Below, one piece after another: positions 41,576-49,433 of a stretch of 64,000 bases of DNA. The translations under genes were made by a program, and so were the position numbers. Under the pieces are notes generated by a model. That model saw nothing but the letters and a program-made list of their open reading frames with translations, did no database searches and was not told where the DNA came from. The stretch spans positions 186,001 to 250,000 of the forward strand of contig JBMNFG010000010.1 in assembly GCA_050949175.1 (NCBI GenBank). The letters are read 5' to 3'. Every line of letters begins with the position of its first letter. The first letter of the stretch is position 1. This DNA comes from UBA4971 sp900019985 (lineage in GTDB: Bacteria; Bacillota; SHA-98; UBA4971).

Positions 41576-42556
41576 TCAATCACCTGCTAATCCCATGATT
41601 TTGTAAACCTTGCCGAATACCAGCTCCCTTGCCTGTGCAATAGACCCTGTATCCAGAGTACATCCGGCTGCTTTCGCATGACCGCCGCCTCCCAATTCTT
41701 CAGCGAGGGCACCTACATCGAATTCTCCTTTTGACCTCATACCGACTCGGATCTTTCCATCGGAGCTCTCTCTAAAGAGGAAAGCAACTTCAACACCTCT
41801 TACCATACGGCCGTAATTCACAAACCCCTCGGTCTGTTCTTCATCGAGAGAAAACTCGGTCATCCAGTCGTCATACACTTCCAACCAGGCAATCTTGCCT
41901 GTCTTGTCCAGGCGTAGAGTATCAAGGACCCTTCCCAGCATCTTAAGGCTTTCCAAAGGCCTCGCCTCATAAATCTGCTCCGAGATTGCACCGGGTTCAG
42001 CGCCTTTTTCCACCAGCCTGGCAGCAATGCGAAGGGTCGTCGGAGTAGTGTTGGAAAACCTGAAAAACCCAGTATCAGTGGCAATAGCAGTAAACAGGCA
42101 TACTGCAATACTAACGTCCACACGTACGTTCATGGAGACGAGGATCTTGTAGATCTGCTCACCTGTGGCAGCAGCTGAGGTGTCTACATAGTTGTAAGTG
42201 CCGTAAGACTTGTTTGTTGCGTGATGATCAATATTCACAATGGGTATGCCGGAACGAAGCTTCTCATATATTCCTTCAATGCGTCCTAAATCCGACGAGT
42301 CCAGAACCACCACGATGTCATATTCCGAGGGCTCTATGTTGTCAGCGGAGAGTATCTCTTCTGAACCCGGGAGGAATCGCAAGTTCTCAGGCACCCCTCC
42401 GGGACAAGCCATTGTCACCCGGCGGCCTCTTTTCTGCAATCCCATGCCTAATCCCAGCATGGAACCGATAGCATCTCCGTCAGGCAGAACGTGCGTTGCA
42501 ATGAGAAACCTGTAATGCTTTAACAGGGTTCCTGCGATCTCCTGGTGGATCTCCAC
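41576..42556 (-). CDS. nrnA: DHH-family oligoribonuclease / pAp phosphatase NrnA
   Basis: Degrades nanoRNAs and 3'-phosphoadenosine 5'-phosphate with Mn2+. Motifs of the DHH and DHHA1 domains are visible: ATHVLPDGDAIGSMLGLGMGL, VLDSSDLGRIEGI, VNIDHHATNKSYGTYNYVD, TGFFRFSNTTPTTLRIAARLVEKGA, and the C-terminal ELGGGGHAKAAGC. The 326 residues are normal. Its ATG overlaps the rbfA stop by one base. The infB-rbfA-nrnA-truB order is standard for Bacillota. Confidence 0.95.
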   Translation of the reverse strand: MEIHQEIAGTLLKHYRFLIATHVLPDGDAIGSMLGLGMGLQKRGRRVTMACPGGVPENLRFLPGSEEILSADNIEPSEYDIVVVLDSSDLGRIEGIYEKLRSGIPIVNIDHHATNKSYGTYNYVDTSAAATGEQIYKILVSMNVRVDVSIAVCLFTAIATDTGFFRFSNTTPTTLRIAARLVEKGAEPGAISEQIYEARPLESLKMLGRVLDTLRLDKTGKIAWLEVYDDWMTEFSLDEEQTEGFVNYGRMVRGVEVAFLFRESSDGKIRVGMRSKGEFDVGALAEELGGGGHAKAAGCTLDTGSIAQARELVFGKVYKIMGLAGD

Positions 42557-42915
42557 TACTCGCCGCCCTCCTCATCCTTTCGGATCTCCTGCAACAGCCG
42601 GAACACTTTGGCACCGTGCTCTATAGAGGTGTCGTGACGGAACACAATCTCCGGAGTGTGGCGAAGCCTCACACGTTTTCCGATTTCAGTGCGGACGAAA
42701 CCTGTGGCACTCTCAAGAGCTGCCATGGTTTCAGAGACTTGAGTCTCATCGCCCATAACACTTACGAATATTTTTACGTGTCTTAAGTCCCCGGAAACCT
42801 CCACATCTGTCACTGTGGCAAAACCAAGCCTGGGGTCTTTCATTTCCCTTGCTAAGATATCAGCTACTTCCGTTCGGATTGCCTCAGCAATCCTTTTAGG
42901 CCTTAATCGTGTCAA
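42556..42915 (-). CDS. rbfA: Ribosome-binding factor A
   Basis: KH-like 30S maturation factor. RPKRIAEAIRTEVADILAREMKDPRLGFATVTDVEVSGDLRHVKIFVSVMG and IGKRVRLRHTPEIVFRHDTSIEHGAKVFRLL match the family. Start TTG at 42915 (TRLRPKRI) is chosen because CAGGTGG lies 6 bases upstream; a longer open frame adds 14 residues without ribosome binding site. The product is then 119 residues, normal for RbfA. Confidence 0.94.
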   Translation of the reverse strand: MTRLRPKRIAEAIRTEVADILAREMKDPRLGFATVTDVEVSGDLRHVKIFVSVMGDETQVSETMAALESATGFVRTEIGKRVRLRHTPEIVFRHDTSIEHGAKVFRLLQEIRKDEEGGE

Positions 42916-42934
42916 CGGTAACCACCTGCCAAAT

Positions 42935-43216
42935 CTACAGAACGCATTTCTCAACACCGGTTACTTCAAGTTTTGGGTCGGATTCAATATCCCTCAACAC
43001 CCGGGACAGCACGCTGTCTACGACTCTCGCCTCATTGGAAACGCATACTATCCCAAGGGTGCTCCTTTGCCATAAGTCGCAATTACCTACTTCTGCAATG
43101 GCTACGTCATATCTTGACTTGATTCTGTCGCAAAGGCCTTTGACAACGCGTCTTTTGTCTTTCAAAGATGTAGCCCAGCCTATATAAATGTCAACTTCCA
43201 TGGTCCCGACTATCAT
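42935..43216 (-). CDS. DUF503 family protein (YlxP)
   Basis: A 93-residue protein (MIVGTMEVDIYIGWATSLKDKRRVVKGLCDRIKSRYDVAIAEVG...) matching Bacillus YlxP. It has a ferredoxin-like fold and lies in the infB-rbfA gap of nearly all Bacillota; a role in ribosome assembly has been suggested from this linkage. Start ATG 43216 is chosen by homology; it lies 25 bases after the infB stop with poor Shine-Dalgarno, so coupling to infB is likely. Confidence 0.88.
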   Translation of the reverse strand: MIVGTMEVDIYIGWATSLKDKRRVVKGLCDRIKSRYDVAIAEVGNCDLWQRSTLGIVCVSNEARVVDSVLSRVLRDIESDPKLEVTGVEKCVL

Positions 43217-43241
43217 CTCATTGTACCGCCCGGAGTCTTCT

Positions 43242-46223
43242 CTAAAGTGCCCTTGGCGTCTCAACCAGCTTAAATGCTTCTATTACATCGCCTTCTCTGA
43301 TGTCTTGATAATTTGCAACGCCAATCCCGCATTCGTAGCCTGACATAACTTCAGTTACATCATCTTTAAACCTCTTTAGCGATGCAAGCCTGCCTTCATG
43401 GATTACTATGTTATCTCTTATGACCCTAACCATCGCGTCTCTTGTAATCTTACCTTCATTCACGATACACCCTGCGACTATGCCGATTCTCGGCACTTTA
43501 AAGGTCTGCAGCACATTGGCTGTTCCAAGTGTGACCTCACGTATCTCAGGTTCCAGCAACCCTTCCATTGCTGCTTTCACATCGTCCAAGGCATCATAAA
43601 TCACTCTGTAGATACGGATATCAATCCGGTCACGTTCAGCTATTGCCTTAGCATTTCCGTCAGGTCTCACCTGAAAGCCGAGGACGATGGCATTTGAAGC
43701 TGAAGCCAGCATAATGTCGCTTTCGGTTATAGCTCCTACACCTGAATGAATAACGTTAACCTTTACCTCATCAGTGGATAAGGCTTCCAGGGATTGTCGC
43801 AATGCTTCCACAGAACCCTGGACATCTGCCTTAATTATCAGGTTAAGCTCTTTGATCTCTCCTTCTTTTATCTTACCGAAGAGATCGTCGAGGCTGATCG
43901 TTCTTGAAGACTGGATTTCCTCAGCCCGCTTTCTTTCAGATCGTATTGTTGCAAGTTGTCGAGCCAGCCTATCTTCGGAAACCACATCGAAGATCTCACC
44001 GGCCTCAGGGACTTCATCGAAACCCAGGATCTCAACGGGCATTGAAGGGCCTGCCTCATCCACAGGCTTACCCTTGTCGTCACTCATAGCCTTAACCTTA
44101 CCGGATACGGGCCCTGCAATAATCGCGTCTCCAACCCTGAGTGTCCCTCGTTCGATCAAAACGGTAGCTACAGGCCCTTTGCCCCTGTCCAGTTTCGCCT
44201 CGATTACTGTTCCTCTGGCAGGCCTGTTAGGATTCGCCTTAAGCTCCTTCAAGTCAGCCACGAGCAAGATCATTTCCAGAAGGTCATCTATTCCTTGCCG
44301 TGTCAGAGCAGATACTTCCACTGTGACAGTGTCTCCGCCCCAATCCTCAGTTATCAAGCCATGTTCAGTTAGCTGCTGCTTAACCCTGTCAGGCTGTGCA
44401 TCAGGCTTGTCTATCTTATTCAACGCGACGATTATAGGCACATCTGCAGCCTTAGCATGGTTGATAGCCTCAACGGTCTGAGGCATTACTCCATCGTCAG
44501 CTGCTACAACCAGGATGGCAATGTCGGTCACCTGCGCACCCCGTGCTCTCATGGCAGTAAAAGCTTCATGGCCGGGTGTGTCAATGAAAGTGATCTTCCT
44601 TCCATTCAGTTCAATCTGATATGCGCCGATATGTTGAGTTATGCCGCCTGCCTCCTGAGCAGTGACGTTAGTTTTTCGAATCGCGTCAAGGAGAGACGTT
44701 TTTCCGTGGTCTACGTGGCCTAACACAGTCACAACCGGAGGCCTCGGGAGGAGGTCCTCGTCTCTGTCAACGCTGTCTTCAATACCGAATTCCCTTGCCT
44801 CTTTCTTCTCAAACGGTTCAACTTCAAAGCCCAACTCTTCCGCGACTAAGCTGGCAGCATCAAAATCGATTTCCTGATTGATTGTAACCAGCAGGCCCAT
44901 GGCCATGAGAGCTTTGATAACCTCGGAAGGATTGACTCCGAGTTTATCTGCAAAAGCTCCTACTGTGATACTTTCCGGAAGCGCAACTATGCTCTTCTTT
45001 GCCGCGTGGCTCCGTCGCTTGACAGGAGCCTCTCGCACAGGCTCCTTAACAACGTCTTTATTTCGTGTCCTTGCTCTTCTGCTTCGGATAATCGCTTCTG
45101 CACGGGATTCTCTTAGCTTTGCAGCACCTTTTCCTCCTTTGATGAGTTCCAGCCTTCTCTCATCAAGACCTTTACCTGCAGCAGGTTTACGTACAGGAGG
45201 TTTAGGCACAGATGGTTTAGGCACAGGAGGTTTAGGTGCGGCCGGTTTCCGGGCTGCAGGCGCCATCTGCGGTTTCTTCGCCTCAACTTCCATTGCTTTC
45301 TCTTCTATCGCTGTTTCTTGACGGACATCTGATATCTCCGGTGTGGTAACAACTGCTTCTTGGGACACTGGTTCATCTGCCTTTTCTTCAGGTTTCTTTA
45401 CCGGCTCTTCTGCTGCAACCGGCTCTTTTGCCTTGTCTTCCGTAACAGGCCTGACTTCCTTAGCTTCCTCATGAGGTGCTTGAACCTTCGGTTCAGGTAT
45501 GGCAGTTTCGGTGGCCTCAGGACGAACAGGAGCAGCAAGCTCGACTACCTCAGCTGCGACATCTTCTTGCACTTCCAACTTCTTCGCCTCGCCGGCAGCC
45601 ATCTCTGCCTGCCGTGCACGAGCCGCTCGTGACCTTGCCAATGCATCAGCCTGAGGCTTTGCTTTATCTGCCGATTTTTTGGGAGGAATCGCCGGCGCAA
45701 TCTGGGTAGGCCATTGCATCGGCCTTTGCCTGCGCCTAGCCTCTCCTGTTGTGGTTCCCGAACGTCCCTGGGACCTACGGTCACCGCTCCTCGGCCGCCT
45801 TGCCCTGTCCGGGGTTGGGCTTGACCTCTTTCGGTCAGCTGTTGGCGCACCTGCCTTTGCACCTGACATTTGGCTACGTATCTTCTTAAAATCAGCGCTG
45901 GATGTAAGATGTCCCGCTCCCCGCAGTGCACCTAAAGCGCCTGGAGTTTTCGCCTTTCTGTCAGGCTTCTTGGGCTTCGGAACCTCTACCTCCCGCACAG
46001 GGGGTTCCTCCACCTCTTCAGAAACGCCTTTTCCAACAGGCGCTTCAGGCTTCTTACCCTCTATTTCAGCAAACTTGTTCTTAATGAACCTAACAACATT
46101 GTCGTCCAGGGCGCTCATATGGTTCTTATCCCGCACTCCCGAATCTGCAAGCAATTCCAGAATGTCCCTGCTTGTCTTTCCGAGTTCACGTGCTAATTCG
46201 TATACCCTGGTTTTTTTTGCCAT
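43242..46223 (-). CDS. infB: Translation initiation factor IF-2
   Basis: GTPase that brings initiator tRNA to the 30S subunit. The 993-residue protein has an IF2_N domain at 1-50 (TRVYELARELGKTSRDILELLADSG), a long Pro/Ala/Glu/Lys-rich disordered region at about 55-410, a second IF2_N at about 415-475 (ITVGAFADKLGVNPSEVIKALMAMG), then the G domain near 500 (GHVDHGKTSLLDA, DTPGHEAF, NKID) and domains II-IV. The N-terminal linker is longer than in Bacillus IF-2 (716 residues). It follows rnpM directly; the usual ylxQ (L7Ae-like) gene between them is missing. Confidence 0.97.
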   Translation of the reverse strand: MAKKTRVYELARELGKTSRDILELLADSGVRDKNHMSALDDNVVRFIKNKFAEIEGKKPEAPVGKGVSEEVEEPPVREVEVPKPKKPDRKAKTPGALGALRGAGHLTSSADFKKIRSQMSGAKAGAPTADRKRSSPTPDRARRPRSGDRRSQGRSGTTTGEARRRQRPMQWPTQIAPAIPPKKSADKAKPQADALARSRAARARQAEMAAGEAKKLEVQEDVAAEVVELAAPVRPEATETAIPEPKVQAPHEEAKEVRPVTEDKAKEPVAAEEPVKKPEEKADEPVSQEAVVTTPEISDVRQETAIEEKAMEVEAKKPQMAPAARKPAAPKPPVPKPSVPKPPVRKPAAGKGLDERRLELIKGGKGAAKLRESRAEAIIRSRRARTRNKDVVKEPVREAPVKRRSHAAKKSIVALPESITVGAFADKLGVNPSEVIKALMAMGLLVTINQEIDFDAASLVAEELGFEVEPFEKKEAREFGIEDSVDRDEDLLPRPPVVTVLGHVDHGKTSLLDAIRKTNVTAQEAGGITQHIGAYQIELNGRKITFIDTPGHEAFTAMRARGAQVTDIAILVVAADDGVMPQTVEAINHAKAADVPIIVALNKIDKPDAQPDRVKQQLTEHGLITEDWGGDTVTVEVSALTRQGIDDLLEMILLVADLKELKANPNRPARGTVIEAKLDRGKGPVATVLIERGTLRVGDAIIAGPVSGKVKAMSDDKGKPVDEAGPSMPVEILGFDEVPEAGEIFDVVSEDRLARQLATIRSERKRAEEIQSSRTISLDDLFGKIKEGEIKELNLIIKADVQGSVEALRQSLEALSTDEVKVNVIHSGVGAITESDIMLASASNAIVLGFQVRPDGNAKAIAERDRIDIRIYRVIYDALDDVKAAMEGLLEPEIREVTLGTANVLQTFKVPRIGIVAGCIVNEGKITRDAMVRVIRDNIVIHEGRLASLKRFKDDVTEVMSGYECGIGVANYQDIREGDVIEAFKLVETPRAL

Positions 46224-46265
46224 ATACCCACCACCTTTGAGACTTCGTCCCCGGAGCGGGTCGTC

Positions 46266-46562
46266 TTAAAGTCTCTCATTACGTTGTAATGACTCTGCCA
46301 ATCTCTCTATTACCTCATCAGGCACCGCAACTCCCAAAGCTTTATCCAAGCGCTTATTTTTCGCAGCTAAGTTCAGGCACCGGCTGCTCGGACAGATGTA
46401 TGCGCCTCGCCCGGCCAACTTGCCGGTAGGGTCTATCTCAACAGCGCCTTCAGGAGTGCGTGTGATTCTAACAAGATCCCATTTGGACTTGACTTCTCTA
46501 CACCCAACGCAGGTTCGTTGAGGCACCTTCTTCACTTTGGGCTGAGATCTTCGTTTTGCCAT
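46266..46562 (-). CDS. rnpM: YlxR family RNA-binding protein (RnpM)
   Basis: A 98-residue protein of the YlxR family, an RNase P modulator in Bacillus. RTCVGCREVKSKWDLVRITRTPEGAVEIDPTGKLAGRGAYICPSSRCLNLAAKNKRLDKAL shows the family motifs CVGC, GRGAY(IV)C and the final KR-rich helix. A very basic start (MAKRRSQPKVKKVPQR) fits RNA binding. It sits between nusA and infB with short gaps. Confidence 0.94.
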   Translation of the reverse strand: MAKRRSQPKVKKVPQRTCVGCREVKSKWDLVRITRTPEGAVEIDPTGKLAGRGAYICPSSRCLNLAAKNKRLDKALGVAVPDEVIERLAESLQRNERL

Positions 46563-46589
46563 TTACGAGTCACTTGCCTTTACCATAGC

Positions 46590-48140
46590 CTAGAAGTCGA
46601 TTTCTTCATCCCAGTATTCGTCTTCCTCGTAGAGCTCCTTCTTGCGCCTCTTAGGACCTCTCCGCCTTATAACGGCTTCTTCATCATCTTCTTCATCGAC
46701 TGTGCCTTTTTTCTTCTTCTTTTTCCCTTTCGATTCCCGATGCAGGACATCTGTGCCTTCTTCACCACTCGCGGTGTCAACCTCTTCAATGTCCTCTGTG
46801 AACACTTCTTCTGAATCCTCTGCCTGCACTCCGTCAGCTACCTCTTCAACAGCCTCTTCAAAAGTCTCTGCAACAGCTTCTTCAATAGAATCCTCGGTCA
46901 TATCTTCACTTGGCTCGTCTGTGATATCCACTTCTTCGTCCGGGCGCCCTTCAACTTCGACACCTTCGCCGGCGTCCTCATCTTCAACCGTAACGTGGAC
47001 GCTTTCCTCTTCAAGCTCTTCGGCAAGCTCGTCGATGAGCTCTTCCTGAGAATCAGCTGCTGCCTCCGCCTCAAGTTCCATTAGCCTCTCTTCCTCTTCT
47101 TCGAGGGCGCGGACTTGAGAATCGCTCTTTATGTCTACCTTCCAGCCGGTTAGCTTGGCAGCCAAGCGTGCGTTCTGGCCTTCCTTGCCGATGGCCAAGG
47201 ATAACTGGCTGTCGGGAACAATCGCCCTTGCTATGTGGTTTTCCTCATCTACCCTGGTGAGGATTACTCTCGCCGGGCTCAGGGCGTTGGAAACATATAT
47301 CCCTGGGTCGTTATGCCATTGAATGATATCGACCTTTTCGCCTTTCAGCTCTGCAACGATTCTTTGAATCCTCATACCCCGCGGCCCTACACAAGCACCT
47401 ACCGCATCAACATTAGGATCATAAGAAAGCACTGACACCTTAGACCGATGCCCTGCCTCCCTGGCGATATCTTTGATCTCCACAATCCCTTCATGTATCT
47501 CAGGCACCTCAAGCTCAAGAAGCCTCTTAAGGAGTGCCGGATGACTACGGGACACTATAACCTGAGGGCCCCGAGGAGTCTTGCGTGCTTCGAGGATGTA
47601 TACCTTTAATCTGTCTCCGTACGAGTAATGCTCCCCTTGCACTTGTTCAGAGAGCGGCATTATAGCCTCTACTCTACCCAAATCCACTATAACATTTCGC
47701 TCATCGCGTCGCTGGACAATACCGGTGACTACTTCGCCTTCTCTGTTACTGAATTCTTCGTAGATTATTCCCCGCTCTGCCTCACGGATTTTCTGAACAA
47801 CAACTTGTTTAGCAGTTTGAGCAGCGATTCTCCCAAACTCACCGGGAGTAATCTCTACCTCAAAGACGTCACCTACCTGATACTCAGGATTGACTTTCTC
47901 AGCTTCATCCAGGGATATCTCAAGTCTCGGGTCAGAAGGCTGTTCCACAACGGTTTTATACGCAAACACAGATATCTGTCCGGTTTCCGGATGAATCTGC
48001 ACTTTTACATTTTGGGAAGTCCCGTAATTCTTCTTAAATGCTGAGATTAACGCAGCCTCCAATGCCTCAATAACAGCTTCCTTGGGAATTCCTCGTTCTT
48101 TTTCAAGTTGTTTTAGCGCCTGGATAACCTCGAAATTCAT
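46590..48140 (-). CDS. nusA: Transcription termination/antitermination factor NusA with long acidic tail
   Basis: RNA-polymerase-binding factor. Residues 1-125 form the N-terminal domain (MNFEVIQALKQLEKERGIPKEAVIEALEAALISAFKKNYG), followed by S1 (GEVVTGIVQRRDERNVIVDLGRVEAIMP) and two KH domains (VGACVGPRGMRIQRI and SLAIGKEGQNARLAAKLTGWKVDI). The 345-residue core equals Bacillus NusA, but about 170 further residues follow: a Glu/Asp-rich tail interrupted by KGKKKKKKG and RRRGPKRRKKE. Start ATG 48140 is chosen because GAGGAGGG precedes it; an upstream GTG/ATG in frame lacks one. Confidence 0.96.
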   Translation of the reverse strand: MNFEVIQALKQLEKERGIPKEAVIEALEAALISAFKKNYGTSQNVKVQIHPETGQISVFAYKTVVEQPSDPRLEISLDEAEKVNPEYQVGDVFEVEITPGEFGRIAAQTAKQVVVQKIREAERGIIYEEFSNREGEVVTGIVQRRDERNVIVDLGRVEAIMPLSEQVQGEHYSYGDRLKVYILEARKTPRGPQVIVSRSHPALLKRLLELEVPEIHEGIVEIKDIAREAGHRSKVSVLSYDPNVDAVGACVGPRGMRIQRIVAELKGEKVDIIQWHNDPGIYVSNALSPARVILTRVDEENHIARAIVPDSQLSLAIGKEGQNARLAAKLTGWKVDIKSDSQVRALEEEEERLMELEAEAAADSQEELIDELAEELEEESVHVTVEDEDAGEGVEVEGRPDEEVDITDEPSEDMTEDSIEEAVAETFEEAVEEVADGVQAEDSEEVFTEDIEEVDTASGEEGTDVLHRESKGKKKKKKGTVDEEDDEEAVIRRRGPKRRKKELYEEDEYWDEEIDF

Positions 48141-48201
48141 CCTAACCCTCCTCGCCCCAGGCAAATTATTACTGATCCCTAGCCGGGTTTTCGCCTAACA
48201 C

Positions 48202-48660
48202 TTAGATTTCCACGACCAATCTGGCGTGACTTACTTTATTCATAGGAATATCGATGATTTCCCCATCGATTTCTAACTGAACTACATCATCTACAAGCCC
48301 CAGCAATTTACCTTCCAGTGATTTCTTGCCGTTTATCGGCATGTAGGTGTTGACACGTATTCGTCTGCCGCGAAACCTGATATAGTCTGATTCTCCGCGA
48401 AGAGGTTTCTCCCCTGACGATGACACCTCTAAGACATACCTGTGGGGAATGGGATCGAGATCATCCAGCTTCCTCCCTAACGTCTCATTGATGTACGTAC
48501 AATCATCTATAGAAACCCCGTCCGGGCAATCGATGTAAACCCTGAGATACCAGTGTCCGCCTTCTTTTTCATACATGACATCTACGATTTCAATGTCTGT
48601 GCCTTCCGCTATCTCATCAAGCATCGCGCTGACCATAGCTTCTACTTCTTTCGGCTTCAA
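48202..48660 (-). CDS. rimP: Ribosome maturation factor RimP
   Basis: Assists 30S assembly. Conserved text is GTDIEIVDVMYEKEGGHWYLRVYIDCPDGVSIDDCTYINETLGRKLDDLDPIPHRYVLEVSSSGEKPLRGESDYIRF, the RimP signature. Start TTG at 48660 (KPKEVEAMV) has GGGAGGA 7 bases upstream; a longer frame to 48750 passes through leader. The product is 152 residues, normal. First gene of the operon, with a structured leader of about 160 bases. Confidence 0.95.
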   Translation of the reverse strand: MKPKEVEAMVSAMLDEIAEGTDIEIVDVMYEKEGGHWYLRVYIDCPDGVSIDDCTYINETLGRKLDDLDPIPHRYVLEVSSSGEKPLRGESDYIRFRGRRIRVNTYMPINGKKSLEGKLLGLVDDVVQLEIDGEIIDIPMNKVSHARLVVEI

Positions 48661-48716
48661 TGCATATTCCTCCCTGCATGCCGGGCATGAACTTGCGGAA
48701 CAAGCCGCTATCCATA

Positions 48717-48742
48717 TGTGACCAAAATCTGTGACCAAAATC
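48717..48742 (-). repeat. 13-bp tandem repeat in the rimP leader
   Basis: TGTGACCAAAATC occurs twice in direct, adjacent copies (48717-48729 and 48730-48742). On the transcript strand it reads GATTTTGGTCACA twice. It lies 57-82 bases upstream of the rimP start and downstream of the leader hairpin. Purpose unknown; possibly a binding site in DNA or RNA. Confidence 0.7.
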
Positions 48743-48758
48743 CGTTGCACAACATGAA

Positions 48759-48778
48759 AGAGTGGGTCTCCCCACTCT
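48759..48778 (-). terminator. Leader hairpin of the rimP-nusA operon (possible attenuator)
   Basis: Perfect 8-bp stem AGAGTGGG / CCCACTCT with a 4-base loop, 40-60 bases after the expected transcript start and followed on the minus strand by TTCATGTTGTG. It resembles a weak intrinsic terminator. In Bacillus, NusA represses its own operon at a leader terminator before rimP, so the same device is likely here. Confidence 0.55.
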
Positions 48779-48825
48779 CTACCTACAACTCCTGCAGCGA
48801 CGATTACTGGAAGGTTCTACGCCAA

Positions 48826-48854
48826 AGTATAACACATGCATATTCGTGTTGCAA
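48826..48854 (-). promoter_or_regulatory. Promoter of the rimP-nusA-infB operon
   Basis: Minus strand TTGCAA (48849-48854), 17-base spacer, TATACT (48826-48831) preceded by TGT (extended -10). The start is expected near 48819, giving a leader of about 160 bases. The 313-bp gap 48661-48973 holds this promoter, the hairpin, the tandem repeat and, on the other strand, the unidentified yqhV promoter. Confidence 0.75.
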
Positions 48855-48973
48855 CAAGTCGTACATCTTCCTATTGCGGTCTTTGGAATAACTCAAGTAA
48901 TGTCTCATACCATTGTTTTGAGGACCCTCAGGACTCTCTTAAGAGGACCGTTCTATCAGAAGGCAGTGATGCT

Positions 48974-49240
48974 ATGGATCCTCATGAAAATCCTGTAACC
49001 CTAATGGCATACATTCGTGTGATCGGTGCCGGAGCTGAAATAGCAGCTGCTATTCTTATGATGAAGATGAATACGGTTGAGGCAGCTCTCAGAATCAACG
49101 CAATCCTTGGACTCCTCGGCCCTATTGTCTTGATAGCAGTCAGCGCCCTGGGTTTGTGGGGCCTTGTAGAACGGGTCTCCTTAGCCAAACTGGCACTGGT
49201 ACTCTGTGGTTCTATACTAATAATAATAGGAACCAGATAA
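48974..49240 (+). CDS. yqhV: YqhV family (DUF2619) small membrane protein
   Basis: An 88-residue protein with three hydrophobic segments. The text AYIRVIGAGAEIAAAILMMKMNTVEAALRINAILGLLGPIVLIAVSALGLWGLVERVSLAKLALVLCGSILIIIGTR resembles Bacillus YqhV almost segment by segment. YqhV is a sporulation-linked protein of unknown function encoded near spoIIIA. Start ATG 48974 has AGAAGG about 10 bases upstream; ATG at 49003 (MAYIR) is an alternative. It is a single gene divergent from rimP. Confidence 0.8.
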   Translation: MDPHENPVTLMAYIRVIGAGAEIAAAILMMKMNTVEAALRINAILGLLGPIVLIAVSALGLWGLVERVSLAKLALVLCGSILIIIGTR

Positions 49241-49266
49241 CCGATGCGAAGAAAGCTAAGGAATCC

Positions 49267-49295
49267 TTGAAATTGACTGTGGGCAAGTGTAAAAT
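49267..49295 (+). promoter_or_regulatory. Promoter of the EF-G-like gene
   Basis: TTGAAA (49267-49272), 17-base spacer, TAAAAT (49290-49295), each one mismatch from the sigma-A consensus. The start is expected near 49302, giving a leader of about 130 bases to the TTG start at 49434. Confidence 0.65.
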
Positions 49296-49433
49296 GATGA
49301 AGGTATACAAGCACCGTAAGACGATTTACGAAGACATTTTGCAGTTCGCAAGGAGCTTTCCTGCGGTCATTTCTTACCAAGTTTTGTACCACTGTTCTCT
49401 AATTTGTAAGAGGATTTCAAGGAGGAGATTCGT

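Noticed and set aside
44457..45931. Several plus- and minus-strand frames inside infB
   Set aside because: They come from the low-complexity Pro/Ala/Glu/Lys linker of IF-2 read in other frames.
48982..49392. Minus-strand 136-residue frame over yqhV
   Set aside because: Antisense to a recognised membrane protein; no start signals.
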